Shown: positions 1 to 8,212 of the stretch, piece by piece | Layout of the letters: each line of letters opens with the position of its first letter | Numbering within the stretch: the stretch's first letter is position 1 | Assembly (NCBI RefSeq): GCF_001458735.1 | Contig: NZ_CZQA01000015.1 | Location: 1 to 64,000 of the forward strand | Direction: 5' to 3' | Source of the DNA: Candidatus Nitrospira nitrosa | Lineage (GTDB): Bacteria > Nitrospirota > Nitrospiria > Nitrospirales > Nitrospiraceae | DNA: 64,000 nt | The notes under the pieces: model-generated | Told to the model about the DNA's origin: nothing | The model's input: only the letters and a program-made list of their open reading frames with translations | Database searches by the model: none | Program-made: the position numbers and the translations under genes

Positions 1-70
1 GTATCCTGCACCCCTTGAAATTGAGACCACCTTCACGACATGGTCCTGAGCGGACCGAGGAGGTGGCGAG

Positions 71-397
71 ATGGCAACAGACACAACCGAACCGATTGAA
101 CGGTGGACGGCCAAACGGCGCGTGGCGCTGGTGGTCAGTCTCCTGAAGGGAGAGACGTCGGTGGCCGAAGCAGCCCGGCTGCATGGGCTGACGGTGGCCG
201 AGATCGACGACTGGCGGGAGAAGTTTCTGGTGGGAGCGGAGAACGCGCTTCGGACTCGGCCACGGGACGAAGAGGCGCTTAAGGACGAGCAGATCAAGAA
301 GTTGAAACAGAAGATCGGCGATCTGGTCCTGGACAACGACATCTTACGGGAGGCCTTGAAACCCTACCCTTTGGACCGGAAGACATCCGACGCGTGA
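71..397 (+). CDS. IS3-family transposase OrfA
   Basis: This 108-residue protein is the helix-turn-helix OrfA of the IS3 element. Residues about 10-55 (including RVALVVSLLKGETSVAEAA) form the DNA-binding region that recognises the element ends. Residues about 75-95 (KIKKLKQKIGDLVLDNDILR-like heptads) form the leucine zipper typical of OrfA. An RBS-like GGAGGTGGCGAG precedes the ATG. Its stop overlaps the OrfB start as GTGA. In this family OrfA and OrfB are often joined by -1 frameshifting to give the active OrfAB transposase. I did not identify a clear slippery heptamer, so translational coupling through the overlap is the alternative. Confidence 0.85.
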   Translation: MATDTTEPIERWTAKRRVALVVSLLKGETSVAEAARLHGLTVAEIDDWREKFLVGAENALRTRPRDEEALKDEQIKKLKQKIGDLVLDNDILREALKPYPLDRKTSDA

Positions 398-1224
398 GAG
401 GCACGGTGTCGGGTGTCTCGGAGCGGCGGAGTTGCCAGGTACTCGGTGTCAGCCGCGCGGGCCTGCCTCGGACGGCAGGGAGCGACCGGCGACGCTCTGT
501 GGCGGATCCGCCGTGGACGGAGCGATTGCGGCAGCTGATCCAACAGTATCCAACGTTCGGATATCGGCGGCTGTGGGTGCTCTTGCGATTCGGGGACGGA
601 CTCCGCATCAATCGGAAGGCCGTCTATCGTGTGCTGAAACAGAAACGGTGGTTGGTGCATCAACGCGTCTCCACCCCACGTCCTCGCGTGCAAGGCTGGA
701 CGAGTCGGGCGGATCGCAGCAACGAACGTTGGGCCATGGATGTGACGCATATTGATTGTGGACAAGATGGCTGGGCGCATCTGGCGGCGGTGATTGATTG
801 TCATGATCGGGAAGTGATGGGCTACGAGTTTGCCTTGCGCAGTCGGGCGAAGGAGGCTGAACGGGCGGTCGAAGCGGCGTGCCTACAGCGATTTGGGACC
901 TTGCGTCCGGTGGGCGCACCGGTCCTCCGCAGCGACAATGGCCTGATCTTTCAGAGCCGTCGGTTCCGGCAAGCCTGTCGAGACTATCGGCTGCAGCAGG
1001 AGTTCATCACGCCGTACACGCCGGAACAGAATGGGATCATCGAACGGTTCTTTCGGAGTCTCAAAGAGGAATGTGTCTGGCAGCACGCGTTCCAGACGTT
1101 TGAGGAGGCGCGGCGGGTCATTCGAGACTGGCTGCGGTGGTACAACGAAGAGCGCCCGCATCAAGCGCTGGGCTATCGAAGCCCCGTCCAATATCGGGCC
1201 CAACAATCAACTCAGGTGGCTTGA
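394..1224 (+). CDS. IS3-family transposase OrfB (DDE integrase)
   Basis: This 276-residue protein is the catalytic subunit of the IS3 transposase. An N-terminal HTH_21-like segment (RLRQLIQQYPTFGYRRLW) is followed by an rve integrase core. The DDE triad is visible: the first Asp in WAMDVTHID, the second in VLRSDNG, and the Glu in GIIERFFRSLKEE. The C terminus (YNEERPHQALGYRSP) matches the family ending, so the protein appears full length and probably active. Translation starts at a GTG that overlaps the OrfA stop, either by coupling or as part of a frameshift fusion. Family assignment is secure; the IS3 subgroup is not determined. Confidence 0.9.
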   Translation: MRGTVSGVSERRSCQVLGVSRAGLPRTAGSDRRRSVADPPWTERLRQLIQQYPTFGYRRLWVLLRFGDGLRINRKAVYRVLKQKRWLVHQRVSTPRPRVQGWTSRADRSNERWAMDVTHIDCGQDGWAHLAAVIDCHDREVMGYEFALRSRAKEAERAVEAACLQRFGTLRPVGAPVLRSDNGLIFQSRRFRQACRDYRLQQEFITPYTPEQNGIIERFFRSLKEECVWQHAFQTFEEARRVIRDWLRWYNEERPHQALGYRSPVQYRAQQSTQVA

Positions 1225-1278
1225 TTTTAGGGGAGCACTACATGCCCACCAGGGATTAACCACAATCAGTTACACAGA

Positions 1279-1669
1279 AAACTTGACACGCCCGGTGCTG
1301 GCCACTTCTCCGTTTCTTGGGGAAGGACATCGCAAAGTCTGGGCGCGGCTGCGGGCGCAAGGGATTCGCACGTCCAAACCCCGCGTGCTCCGACTCATGC
1401 GGCAGGTCGACCTCTTGGCTCCCAGCCGGGTGCCGCGCGTCGTGGGACTGGGGTTCACGATGGCACGATTACCACCGAGCGCCCGAATCAGATGTGGGGC
1501 ATCGATGCGACCAGTACGGTGGTGGACGGAGCCGTCACGGTCTTCATCGGCGTGGATCATTTCGACTGGTTACCGTTTTTATAATGAGCAGTGGTTGGTC
1601 GAGCGGCATCGGTTCGGCTCACCACGCCAGGTTCGTTGTGACCTGCTGGTCACCTCGGAGGGCGCGTGA
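1279..1669 (+). pseudogene. Decayed IS3-type transposase OrfB fragment
   Basis: Translation from about 1303 gives GEGHRKVWARLRAQG and LRLMRQ, the OrfB pre-core region of an IS3-like transposase. Near 1455 the similarity jumps to another frame, which reads HDGTITTERPNQMWGIDATS followed by FIGVDHFDW, containing the first catalytic Asp. It then reaches stops at about 1580. A third segment, YNEQWLVERH, is the usual C-terminal tail. The piece that would carry the second Asp and the Glu is missing. The gene is therefore frameshifted and internally deleted. It differs from the intact neighbour, so it is an older, separate insertion. The stretch 1670-1844 shows nothing I can assign. Confidence 0.65.
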
Positions 1670-1844
1670 CCAGCAGGTCGATCAATGAGGGTTGGGGGTG
1701 GCTTGTGAAGTGGCCCCTCAAAAAACGACCCCCACAGTTGGCTCAGAAACAGCGATCGCCCAGCGGCGCGACCACAGGCCTGGTCCAATATGGCTATAAC
1801 CGTGTCCAAGAAATCGTGAGCGGGTACTGTCCAACCCTAAATAT

Positions 1845-3071
1845 TCAATAGTTTTCATACCCGCCGACATCGTAAGTTGCACCCTTGGGTCTTGGGAGGT
1901 TCCTATAGTCAGTTTTTACACTGCTCAACACAACTCCCTTATTGGCGGCGGGACTGCTCGGCTGAAGTTGGAAGTTGTTGACTGGGGCATTGACAAACTT
2001 CGGATCTGTGGTGACGTTGTTGGTAAAGACTGTGCTAGTGCCAGCGTTCAGATAGTTTGCCTGGCCATTGCCGTAGCTGATATTGTTTTGAGCCACTGTG
2101 GACTTAGTCGTGGCGAATAAAGAGTTAAACCCAATTTGCAGTCCATTCCCTTTATTTCCATATAAAGTGTTGTTCCAGACCTTTGTCCCGCTGGTATAAG
2201 GGCCGACGAGAATTCCACCTGTTGAGTTGGACACTGAAGGGATGTTTTTATACACGAGGTTATTATAAATTTGAGTGTTGCTAATGTTGGACGAGGAGCT
2301 TCCCCAGACGAGGATGCCCCCAACTGTCGTATCCGGTTTCGTACTGTTATTGTAAATGGTATTGCCCCGTATGATGAGATTCGAGATGGGGCCAGGATAT
2401 GCGTGAACGCCACCACCCGGATTGTTGTAAATCCTGTTACCTTGGATTACTCCATTAGCACCATTGAAATAGATTCCGTAATGCCGGCTCGTCCCCACGG
2501 TACGCTGATCGTGGATGCTGCAATTGATGACTTGTATGTCGTTCGCTTGAACAAAGAGTCCTGATGCACGGAAGTTCTTGATTTCAATATTACGAAGAAT
2601 GAAATGGTGGTTGCCATCACGAATTTGCCAGTTGGTCTTTTCCGTGGTGTTGCTGCCGTCGAGTATAAGATTCTCAAAAATCAAGTACCCTCGATTTCCT
2701 CGAGACTTTATCGGGCCATAAGAGGCGACGTAAGGGTCAGCGTACCGAATTGTGACCGTCTCCCCTGGGTATCCTGCTATCTTGATATAATTTCCTGACG
2801 TCCCACTCTTGTTGGGCGTTAGGAGATCAATCTGTTGAGTCCATACTCCCCCACGAATATAGAGTGTGTCACCAGGACGAAGTGGGCTGATGGCTCTCGC
2901 AAAGTTTCGGAATGGTTGAGCCTGTGTGCCCGGATATGAATCGTTGCCAGAAAGCGATACATAGTATGTCGCGGCTTGCGCCGTCACGGATCCTAGAAGA
3001 GCTAGTAGAAGCGGCGCTGCACAGATTGGGAACAGGAACCGGCGTTGGAAGTAATGCGGTTGTTTTCTCAT
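1845..3071 (-). CDS. Secreted right-handed parallel beta-helix protein
   Basis: The protein has 408 residues. A signal peptide (residues 1-34, hydrophobic core LLLALLGSV, cleavage after AQA) leads into ATYYVSLSGNDSYPGT, the DUF1565 opening common to pectate-lyase-like proteins. The rest is short repeats of the pattern NN-x-I-x-x-N with beta-helix spacing, such as IQGNRIYNN, LIIRGNTIYNN and VWNNTLYGN. Such folds are found in polysaccharide lyases, C5-epimerases and adhesins. I see no residues that settle which. The ATG at 3071 is chosen because AAGGAG lies six bases upstream; the ATG at 3077 directly abuts that site. It is transcribed away from the EPS genes to its right and may modify their product outside the cell. 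Confidence 0.75.
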   Translation of the reverse strand: MRKQPHYFQRRFLFPICAAPLLLALLGSVTAQAATYYVSLSGNDSYPGTQAQPFRNFARAISPLRPGDTLYIRGGVWTQQIDLLTPNKSGTSGNYIKIAGYPGETVTIRYADPYVASYGPIKSRGNRGYLIFENLILDGSNTTEKTNWQIRDGNHHFILRNIEIKNFRASGLFVQANDIQVINCSIHDQRTVGTSRHYGIYFNGANGVIQGNRIYNNPGGGVHAYPGPISNLIIRGNTIYNNSTKPDTTVGGILVWGSSSSNISNTQIYNNLVYKNIPSVSNSTGGILVGPYTSGTKVWNNTLYGNKGNGLQIGFNSLFATTKSTVAQNNISYGNGQANYLNAGTSTVFTNNVTTDPKFVNAPVNNFQLQPSSPAANKGVVLSSVKTDYRNLPRPKGATYDVGGYENY

Positions 3072-3358
3072 CCTCATCTCCTTGACGGCAGTGTAAAATT
3101 GTGTCTTCCTATTATTTTTTTGGTAGGCGGTGAAGCCCCATGCAGAATTTCATAAGAGCATGTTTCGTGCCATTCTGGTTTAGTGTAAAATTCTAATAAT
3201 GTTGAAATTGTGAGTCGTGGTGTTTTCTGATTATCTGCAGAAGTGTATGTAGATGTGAACGCTACTGTAATGTGCAGCTTCTTCGAGAACCCTATCTTGA
3301 CGTTTGGGCATTAGAAGGTTGCATAGTGGATGAGGAATCGGGTGTTAGGAAGGTCTAT

Positions 3359-3466
3359 CCTAAGGAAGGTCTGATTTATTCTGAATTTCGATCGCGGGCC
3401 AGTCAAATATCAGGTGTTTTGAAAGTTCATTGGCCGAAAAACTGAATTAATCAGACCTTCCCTAAG
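3359..3466. repeat. Small inverted-repeat element (MITE-like)
   Basis: Two 25-bp arms, 3359-3383 and 3442-3466, are imperfect inverted copies of each other, sharing the core GGAAGGTCTGATT. They enclose about 58 bp with no coding capacity. Arms of this length around a short non-coding centre are the usual form of a non-autonomous element mobilised by a transposase elsewhere. A shorter direct copy, TAGGAAGGTCT, sits at 3346-3356. The element lies between the divergent beta-helix and GT4 genes, so it could influence their promoters. The rest of the 3072-3515 gap shows nothing I recognise. Confidence 0.5.
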
Positions 3467-3515
3467 CTGTGCCTACTCGAAACAGAATTCTAATTTGGAG
3501 AAAGGGCGATTTTGC

Positions 3516-4670
3516 ATGAAAACCCCGACCATCTGCCACATCTGTGACTATGGCTCACAATATGGTGGGACATTTATCGATTCGCTCTTGTTCCTGAGCC
3601 GATACTGTCGTGATAAATTGCAGGTCGCCACGTTCTGTATATTTCCGGACAGGGCCAAGAACCGGAGTTGGTTGTCGAATTTGGATGCGGAGGGGATAGG
3701 ATATGGTTTTGTTCCACACAAAAGGAATGTTGCAGGACCGATCCGTAGCCTTCTAGTGGGCCGGGAACCGCTGGTCTTACACAGTCATTTTTTCACGTAT
3801 GATCTGACTACAGTTCTGCTTAAGTATACAACGTTCAAAAATTCAGGGATTGTCTGGCACTACCATAACCCCTGCGGAGGCAGTGTTAAGCAAAGCATCA
3901 AAGATGTGCTGAAGATTAGATTACTTCTCAACCTCTTGGGGAATTACTGTATTGCCGTTGGAGATGGAGTGTACAAGAGCGTCAGAGATGCGGGCCTGGC
4001 TCCTGACAAAGCCATATTGCTCCACAATGGTGTCAATATAGGACGTTTTTTTAATAAATGCGAAGTTGTACCTGAAGCGCGAAAGACCCTGGGCCTCTCG
4101 AGTGAGGACATGGTTTTTTTGCTTCTGGGCTGGAGTCCGCGGAGAAAGGGTGTCGATATTTTCTTCAAGGCTGCAGAAGAGTTGGGCAGAAAGTTTACGA
4201 ATTGCAAATTTCTTGTCGTGGGAAAAGAAGAAACCCGTGAGTTTGTTTCGCAATTAAGGTACAAATCCCCCCTCAGTCCTGATGCCTTTCGAGTTGTTGA
4301 TCCAGTTGAAGATTTTAGCGTTATATTGAAGGTGACCGATGTACTGGTTTTGGCTAGTCGTAGCGAAGGTTTGCCCTACGCCGTTCTGGAGGCAATGACG
4401 GCAGGGAAGCTTGTTATATCTTCTGCTCTTCCCGCAGCTCGGGAGACCTATGGGCGCTCCAATGGGGCCTGGTTGTTTCCAACGGAAGATTGGAAGATGC
4501 TGGCCGAGCTTATGGAGAAAGGCGTATTGTTGCAAGCAGATGAGCGACGCTCCCTCGGCCAGGCGAACAGTCAGTATGTTATCGAGAACCATTCGCTGGG
4601 TCAGTGGAGCAAAAGAATCGGTGAGTTGTACGAGGGGGTCACATCAAGATACCAACGAACGCTTTCTTGA
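3516..4670 (+). CDS. GT4-family glycosyltransferase
   Basis: This 384-residue protein is a retaining GT-B glycosyltransferase. The N-terminal Rossmann half begins TICHICDYGSQYGG and contains VLHSHFFTYD. The C-terminal nucleotide-sugar half contains FLLLGWSPRRKGVDIF and the family signature EGLPYAVLEAMTAGK with the E-x7-E pair. It should add a sugar from an NDP donor to a lipid-linked glycan at the inner face of the membrane. The ATG at 3516 follows GGAGAAAGGG; an upstream in-frame TTG (3495) overlaps that RBS and is rejected. It opens the plus-strand EPS series. Donor and acceptor cannot be told from sequence. Confidence 0.85.
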   Translation: MKTPTICHICDYGSQYGGTFIDSLLFLSRYCRDKLQVATFCIFPDRAKNRSWLSNLDAEGIGYGFVPHKRNVAGPIRSLLVGREPLVLHSHFFTYDLTTVLLKYTTFKNSGIVWHYHNPCGGSVKQSIKDVLKIRLLLNLLGNYCIAVGDGVYKSVRDAGLAPDKAILLHNGVNIGRFFNKCEVVPEARKTLGLSSEDMVFLLLGWSPRRKGVDIFFKAAEELGRKFTNCKFLVVGKEETREFVSQLRYKSPLSPDAFRVVDPVEDFSVILKVTDVLVLASRSEGLPYAVLEAMTAGKLVISSALPAARETYGRSNGAWLFPTEDWKMLAELMEKGVLLQADERRSLGQANSQYVIENHSLGQWSKRIGELYEGVTSRYQRTLS

Positions 4671-4892
4671 AAACTTTAATATTTTGGGCAAGAGTAGCGA
4701 TCCGAGGGGTTCTGGAAATTCGGGCAGAGCGTTAAGTTGGGTCCTAATTCATTTTGTGATCCTAAAATTTCCCCCTACGTCTCCGGTTAAGCATGAGCCC
4801 GAAAGATCCCACTGTGGCGTCCGACCGTCTGAGGTTCGGCGTTCCACAGAGTGCCTATATTGCGTGTGAAATCATCGAGTGGGTGAGGTAAC

Positions 4893-5246
4893 GTGCGAAT
4901 TCTAGAGCGGGCCGTTGCGAGCCTGTTACCGGGAAGCATGCAGCGCTTCGTCCGAGGCGACGGCGCCTTATATGAGCAGACGGTGCTGGCGTGGTGCGAG
5001 GCCCCAGCGCGTGGGATCGGCTCTACGATCAGTGCCGATTTGGGTTCGCAGTTGTACGCCGCCATCACGCGGCTGCCGGAGTACGCCTGGCAGCGTGAGT
5101 GCGAGGCCCCAGCGCAATCTGCGAAATGTGCTGACCGACACCCTGTGACGTGCACTGAGCAGCTGGCCTTACCCGGAGATTTGTCGGAGGCACGACCAAA
5201 GCGAATGCGGTTTCTGGTTCTCAATACGGTCGGAAAGGTCATTTAG
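4893..5246 (+). pseudogene. IS1380-like transposase remnant
   Basis: The open stretch reads FVRGDGALYEQTVLAWCEA, then TISADLGSQLYAAITRLPE and YAWQRE. This resembles the middle of IS1380-family transposases, where a conserved RGDSA-like motif precedes a segment of the type ISADMSxxLRxAIxxLPE. The N-terminal catalytic part and the C terminus are absent, and there is no good RBS. It is best read as a dead fragment. The assignment is from motif memory only. Flanking DNA at 4671-4892 and 5247-5435 contains no gene I can support. Confidence 0.45.
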
Positions 5247-5435
5247 CATGCGCGCCGTACGCTGTCACGCCTCGCCACTGCAGCGCAGCTGGCCATCGTG
5301 GCGCTAGCACGAGTCCACATCCTGGCACTCAGCCCGACTTAGCTGGAGATTAGGGTTCTTGCCCTTTAGTCAAAAGCCGAAATTTGCAGGCGTCCGAATT
5401 CAGTAAATTGCGAGTGCGGGAACGGAATTTTATGT

Positions 5436-6371
5436 ATGTTTGAAGGGATGAAGTACAATACACCGGTCATCTCTATTGATGTGGAAGATTGGCCGCAGTC
5501 AACCTGGGACCGGAGTCTTCCAATTACTGAACGGGCGGCTCAGAACACCAGACGCCTTCTCCGAATTCTAGGTGAGGCGGACGTGAGAACCACGATGTTC
5601 GTCCTCGGTAAGTTTGCCGATCGCTTTCCTGAAGTCGTGAAAGACATACAGGCTGATGGTCATGAGGTAGCGTGTCATGGCCATGGACACCTGGAAGTTT
5701 TCCGGCAGTCTCCCGATGAGTTTTTTGATGATATTCGTCATTCCAAGGACGTTCTTGAGCAGATCACGGGGAAGCCAATCAAAGGGTATCGTGCCCCAGA
5801 TTTTTCCATTGTCCGAGAGACCCTGTGGGCTCTCGACGTACTTGCAGCGGCAGGATTCGAGTATGACTCGAGCATCGTCCCGGCACGACTTCCTCGCTAT
5901 GGGATCGCCGGTTGGCCGGTCCTCCCCGTCCGGGTGCAACTCAGTTCCGGTAGCAGTATTTTAGAGGCTCCACTGCCGACATTTCGTGTGCTCGGACGAA
6001 ATTGGCCGGTAGGTGGAGGTGGGTACCATCGTTTGTTGCCGGGTTTTGCAAGTCGATACTGTGCGAGAAAGGTCATGATGGAAGTTCCGTTCATATTTTA
6101 CTGCCATCCGTATGAGTTCGATATCCGAGAGCTCAGCGAGATTACTATTCCTGTTCCTCCTACGACTCGATTTTATCAAGGAGCCGGGCGGAGATGGTTT
6201 GAACAACGATTTCGGGACTTCCTGAGATGTTTTGGTGGATACTCCATGCAGGAGATGCTTTCTTCGCAGCTGTGGCAGGAATTTCGCCTGAGCAGCTTGG
6301 ATCCCGTGCTCGACCAAAGCTGGCTTCACAGTGAGAGATCAAGACCGGGTGGAGTCACTGATCGCAACTAG
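5436..6371 (+). CDS. XrtA-type polysaccharide deacetylase (DUF3473)
   Basis: This 311-residue protein belongs to the NodB-fold carbohydrate esterases. Motif 1 is SIDVEDWPQ (Asp15 to Trp19). The metal-binding histidines are in CHGHGHLEV. Motif 3 is GYRAPDFS. The C-terminal part, with GGGGYHRLLP and FYCHPYEFD, is the DUF3473 extension found with exosortase (PEP-CTERM) EPS clusters. It should remove N-acetyl groups from the growing polysaccharide. No signal peptide is visible, as is usual in this subfamily. The start at 5436 has GGAA about nine bases upstream; the ATG at 5448 is an alternative with poorer spacing. Confidence 0.85.
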   Translation: MFEGMKYNTPVISIDVEDWPQSTWDRSLPITERAAQNTRRLLRILGEADVRTTMFVLGKFADRFPEVVKDIQADGHEVACHGHGHLEVFRQSPDEFFDDIRHSKDVLEQITGKPIKGYRAPDFSIVRETLWALDVLAAAGFEYDSSIVPARLPRYGIAGWPVLPVRVQLSSGSSILEAPLPTFRVLGRNWPVGGGGYHRLLPGFASRYCARKVMMEVPFIFYCHPYEFDIRELSEITIPVPPTTRFYQGAGRRWFEQRFRDFLRCFGGYSMQEMLSSQLWQEFRLSSLDPVLDQSWLHSERSRPGGVTDRN

Positions 6372-6418
6372 CCACCTGGGATCTTGTAAGGTGAAAACGT
6401 AACGGGGAATATCAGCCG

Positions 6419-6610
6419 ATGGGCACTACAATAATGAATATTCCTGATCCTACCTGTGAAGAAGGACAGGGCAAGCTGGCGTGCCAGAGGACGGGTAAAC
6501 CAGCCAGCGAAGCCTTTGCCAGAAAAATAGCGCACATTAAGAAATATTATGATGCGAACTATGGAGGGATGCCACGAGTTCAAGGTTGGACATTCATGCG
6601 GTGCCGTTAA
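6419..6610 (+). CDS. Possible small protein, unknown
   Basis: This 63-codon open frame lies in the 346-bp gap between the deacetylase and the GT2 gene. The product is mixed charge, with four cysteines, a basic middle (FARKIAHIKKYYDANYGG) and no membrane segment. A GGGGAA precedes the ATG at about 12 bases. I recognise no family. It could be chance or the remnant of a longer gene. The 107 bp from 6611 to the GT2 gene shows nothing else. Confidence 0.22.
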   Translation: MGTTIMNIPDPTCEEGQGKLACQRTGKPASEAFARKIAHIKKYYDANYGGMPRVQGWTFMRCR

Positions 6611-6717
6611 TCTGTCGCCTGTGCGACTGGTCTTTATCCACAGATGAGTTTAGATATATTTCAGTGAGCTAGGTCTTTGCCGTTTGATGTTTGGCCATAG
6701 GCGGATCGTGAGGGGAA

Positions 6718-7767
6718 ATGACAAACGTTCAATCACCACACGTGTCAATTATTATCCCGTGCAGGAATGAGGCAAAGGGGATCCGCTCTTGCTTAGAATC
6801 AGTTGCTAGGAGCGACTATCCGAAGGGTCAGCTCGAATTGTTGGTTGTCGATGGTCAGAGTGATGATAGAACAAGAGACATTGTTGATGAGTTCAGTCAG
6901 CAATACCCCTGGATTAGACTCCTCGAGAATGCGCGAAGAATTACTCCAGCCGCTCTCAATATCGGTATTCAATCTGCAAAAGGGAACATCGTGATCCGGA
7001 TGGATGCCCATACTGTCTATCCATCTGATTATGTGTCGAAGTTGATCGAGTGGCTAGAACGAAGTGGTGCCGACAATGTCGGTGGGGTCTGCATCACGCA
7101 ACCTGCCAACGAAAGTCCGAAGGCGCACGCGATTGCTGTTGGGCTTTCCCATCCTTGGGGAGTCGGCAATTCGCATTTTAGGATAGGAGTCACCGAGCCA
7201 AAGTGGGTTGATCATGTTCCGTTTGGATGCTATCGAAGAGAAGTGTTTGACCGGATCGGGTTGTTCGACGAGCGGCTTGTACGTAATCAAGATGACGAGC
7301 TGAATCATCGATTGATCACGAAGGGAGGGGGGCGGATTCTGCTTGTCCCAGAGATCGTCTCTTACTATACCGCCAGAGATTCCCTCAAGAAGCTTTGGGT
7401 TATGTACTACCAATATGGCTACTATAAGCCGCTCGCTGTACGTATGCTTGGGACAGTGGTCACGATGCGACAACTGGTGCCATCAGCTTTTGTGATGTGG
7501 TTGCTCGTCACGGCCCTATTAGCGCCCTGGTCGTCTCTCATGGCTTTCTTCTGTGGAATTGGTGGGACTGCGTATATCCTGGTTGATCTCGGTATTGGGA
7601 GTAGTGTGGCCATTAAAAAAGGTGTCCGTTGTGGCCTGTGGTCGACAATCGTTTTCCCAATTCTGCACATCAGTTACGGGATCGGGTATTTGAAAGGGGT
7701 CCTGGACTTTCTTATTCTAAGGAAGCAAGAAGCATCTGATCCATTCGCACTTCAACTGTCACGATAG
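6718..7767 (+). CDS. GT2-family glycosyltransferase (ExoA-like)
   Basis: This 349-residue membrane-associated protein starts with a GT-A domain. The nucleotide-binding strand is VSIIIPCRNEA, then LLVVDGQSDD, the metal-binding site is in RMDAHTVYP, and the acceptor/catalytic motif is RNQDDELNHRL. The last 110 residues contain about three hydrophobic segments, including VMWLLVTALLAPW. The arrangement resembles succinoglycan ExoA-type enzymes, which build a lipid-linked repeat unit at the cytoplasmic membrane. GAGGGG precedes the ATG. It follows the deacetylase on the same strand and probably acts in the same EPS pathway. The sugar transferred is unknown. Confidence 0.87.
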   Translation: MTNVQSPHVSIIIPCRNEAKGIRSCLESVARSDYPKGQLELLVVDGQSDDRTRDIVDEFSQQYPWIRLLENARRITPAALNIGIQSAKGNIVIRMDAHTVYPSDYVSKLIEWLERSGADNVGGVCITQPANESPKAHAIAVGLSHPWGVGNSHFRIGVTEPKWVDHVPFGCYRREVFDRIGLFDERLVRNQDDELNHRLITKGGGRILLVPEIVSYYTARDSLKKLWVMYYQYGYYKPLAVRMLGTVVTMRQLVPSAFVMWLLVTALLAPWSSLMAFFCGIGGTAYILVDLGIGSSVAIKKGVRCGLWSTIVFPILHISYGIGYLKGVLDFLILRKQEASDPFALQLSR

Positions 7768-8212
7768 GTATTAGCGCTAGATGCATTCATCACATGATGA
7801 GGGATGTTGTATTCCATCCGGGTAACCGGAGAGAGCTCCGAGAACATGGAGCTAGGTTCGGAACGATGTTATTAGGCATATTGAAGCATAAGTAGTCGAG
7901 AGATAGATACTCACGATGTCAGGGGCCTCCACCACTGGGGCAAGGCCGGAGTTCGGAGGTCACTCGCTTTTCAAGACATAAATGCCTATAGCAGGTTGTG
8001 TTTATGGCAACACCTTTAGCCCATTCGGGCGTGTAGCGTTGCGCTTGGACCTAGAAATCAAGATATGAAGACTCAAAATTCCTCAATTGTTCACAGCCAA
8101 CTGATCTCAGAGTTGACGCGATGTGGAAGATTCTCAGCCTTCAGCCTGCGGTTGTCCCTGGGAAATCTCGCGCATAAGATTCCTTGGTGTTCCACAAAGG
8201 AGGGGGAGTTGC
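7768..8212. other. 445-bp gap without a recognisable gene
   Basis: No long frame or RNA gene was recognised between the GT2 and aminotransferase genes. An open frame runs upstream of the aminotransferase from 8123, but the very strong RBS AAAGGAGGGGGA at about 8197-8206 shows translation starts at 8213. The gap probably contains that gene's promoter and leader. I could not pick a convincing -35/-10 pair. Confidence 0.4.

Larger units (their letters stand above)
7..1237 (+). mobile_element. Complete IS3-family insertion sequence
   Basis: The two transposase frames are enclosed by imperfect terminal inverted repeats. The left end (about 7-31) starts TGCACCCCTTGAAAT. The right end (about 1215-1237), read on the opposite strand, starts TGCTCCCCTAAAAT. 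Both ends therefore have the TG...CA termini usual for IS3 elements. Length is about 1.23 kb, normal for the family. The 3-bp flanks (tcc and cta) do not match, so no target duplication is visible. Because both frames are open, the copy may still be active. Exact ends are inferred from the repeat alone. Confidence 0.75.

Noticed and set aside
1670-1844. Possible third IS fragment
   Set aside because: A short open frame exists but I could not match it to any transposase motif.
4411-4869. Open frame overlapping and extending past the GT4 gene
   Set aside because: It is an alternative frame of the glycosyltransferase with no motif and no RBS.
8123-8212. N-terminal extension of the first aminotransferase
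   Set aside because: The extra 30 codons are not like family N termini, and a very strong RBS sits just before the ATG at 8213.
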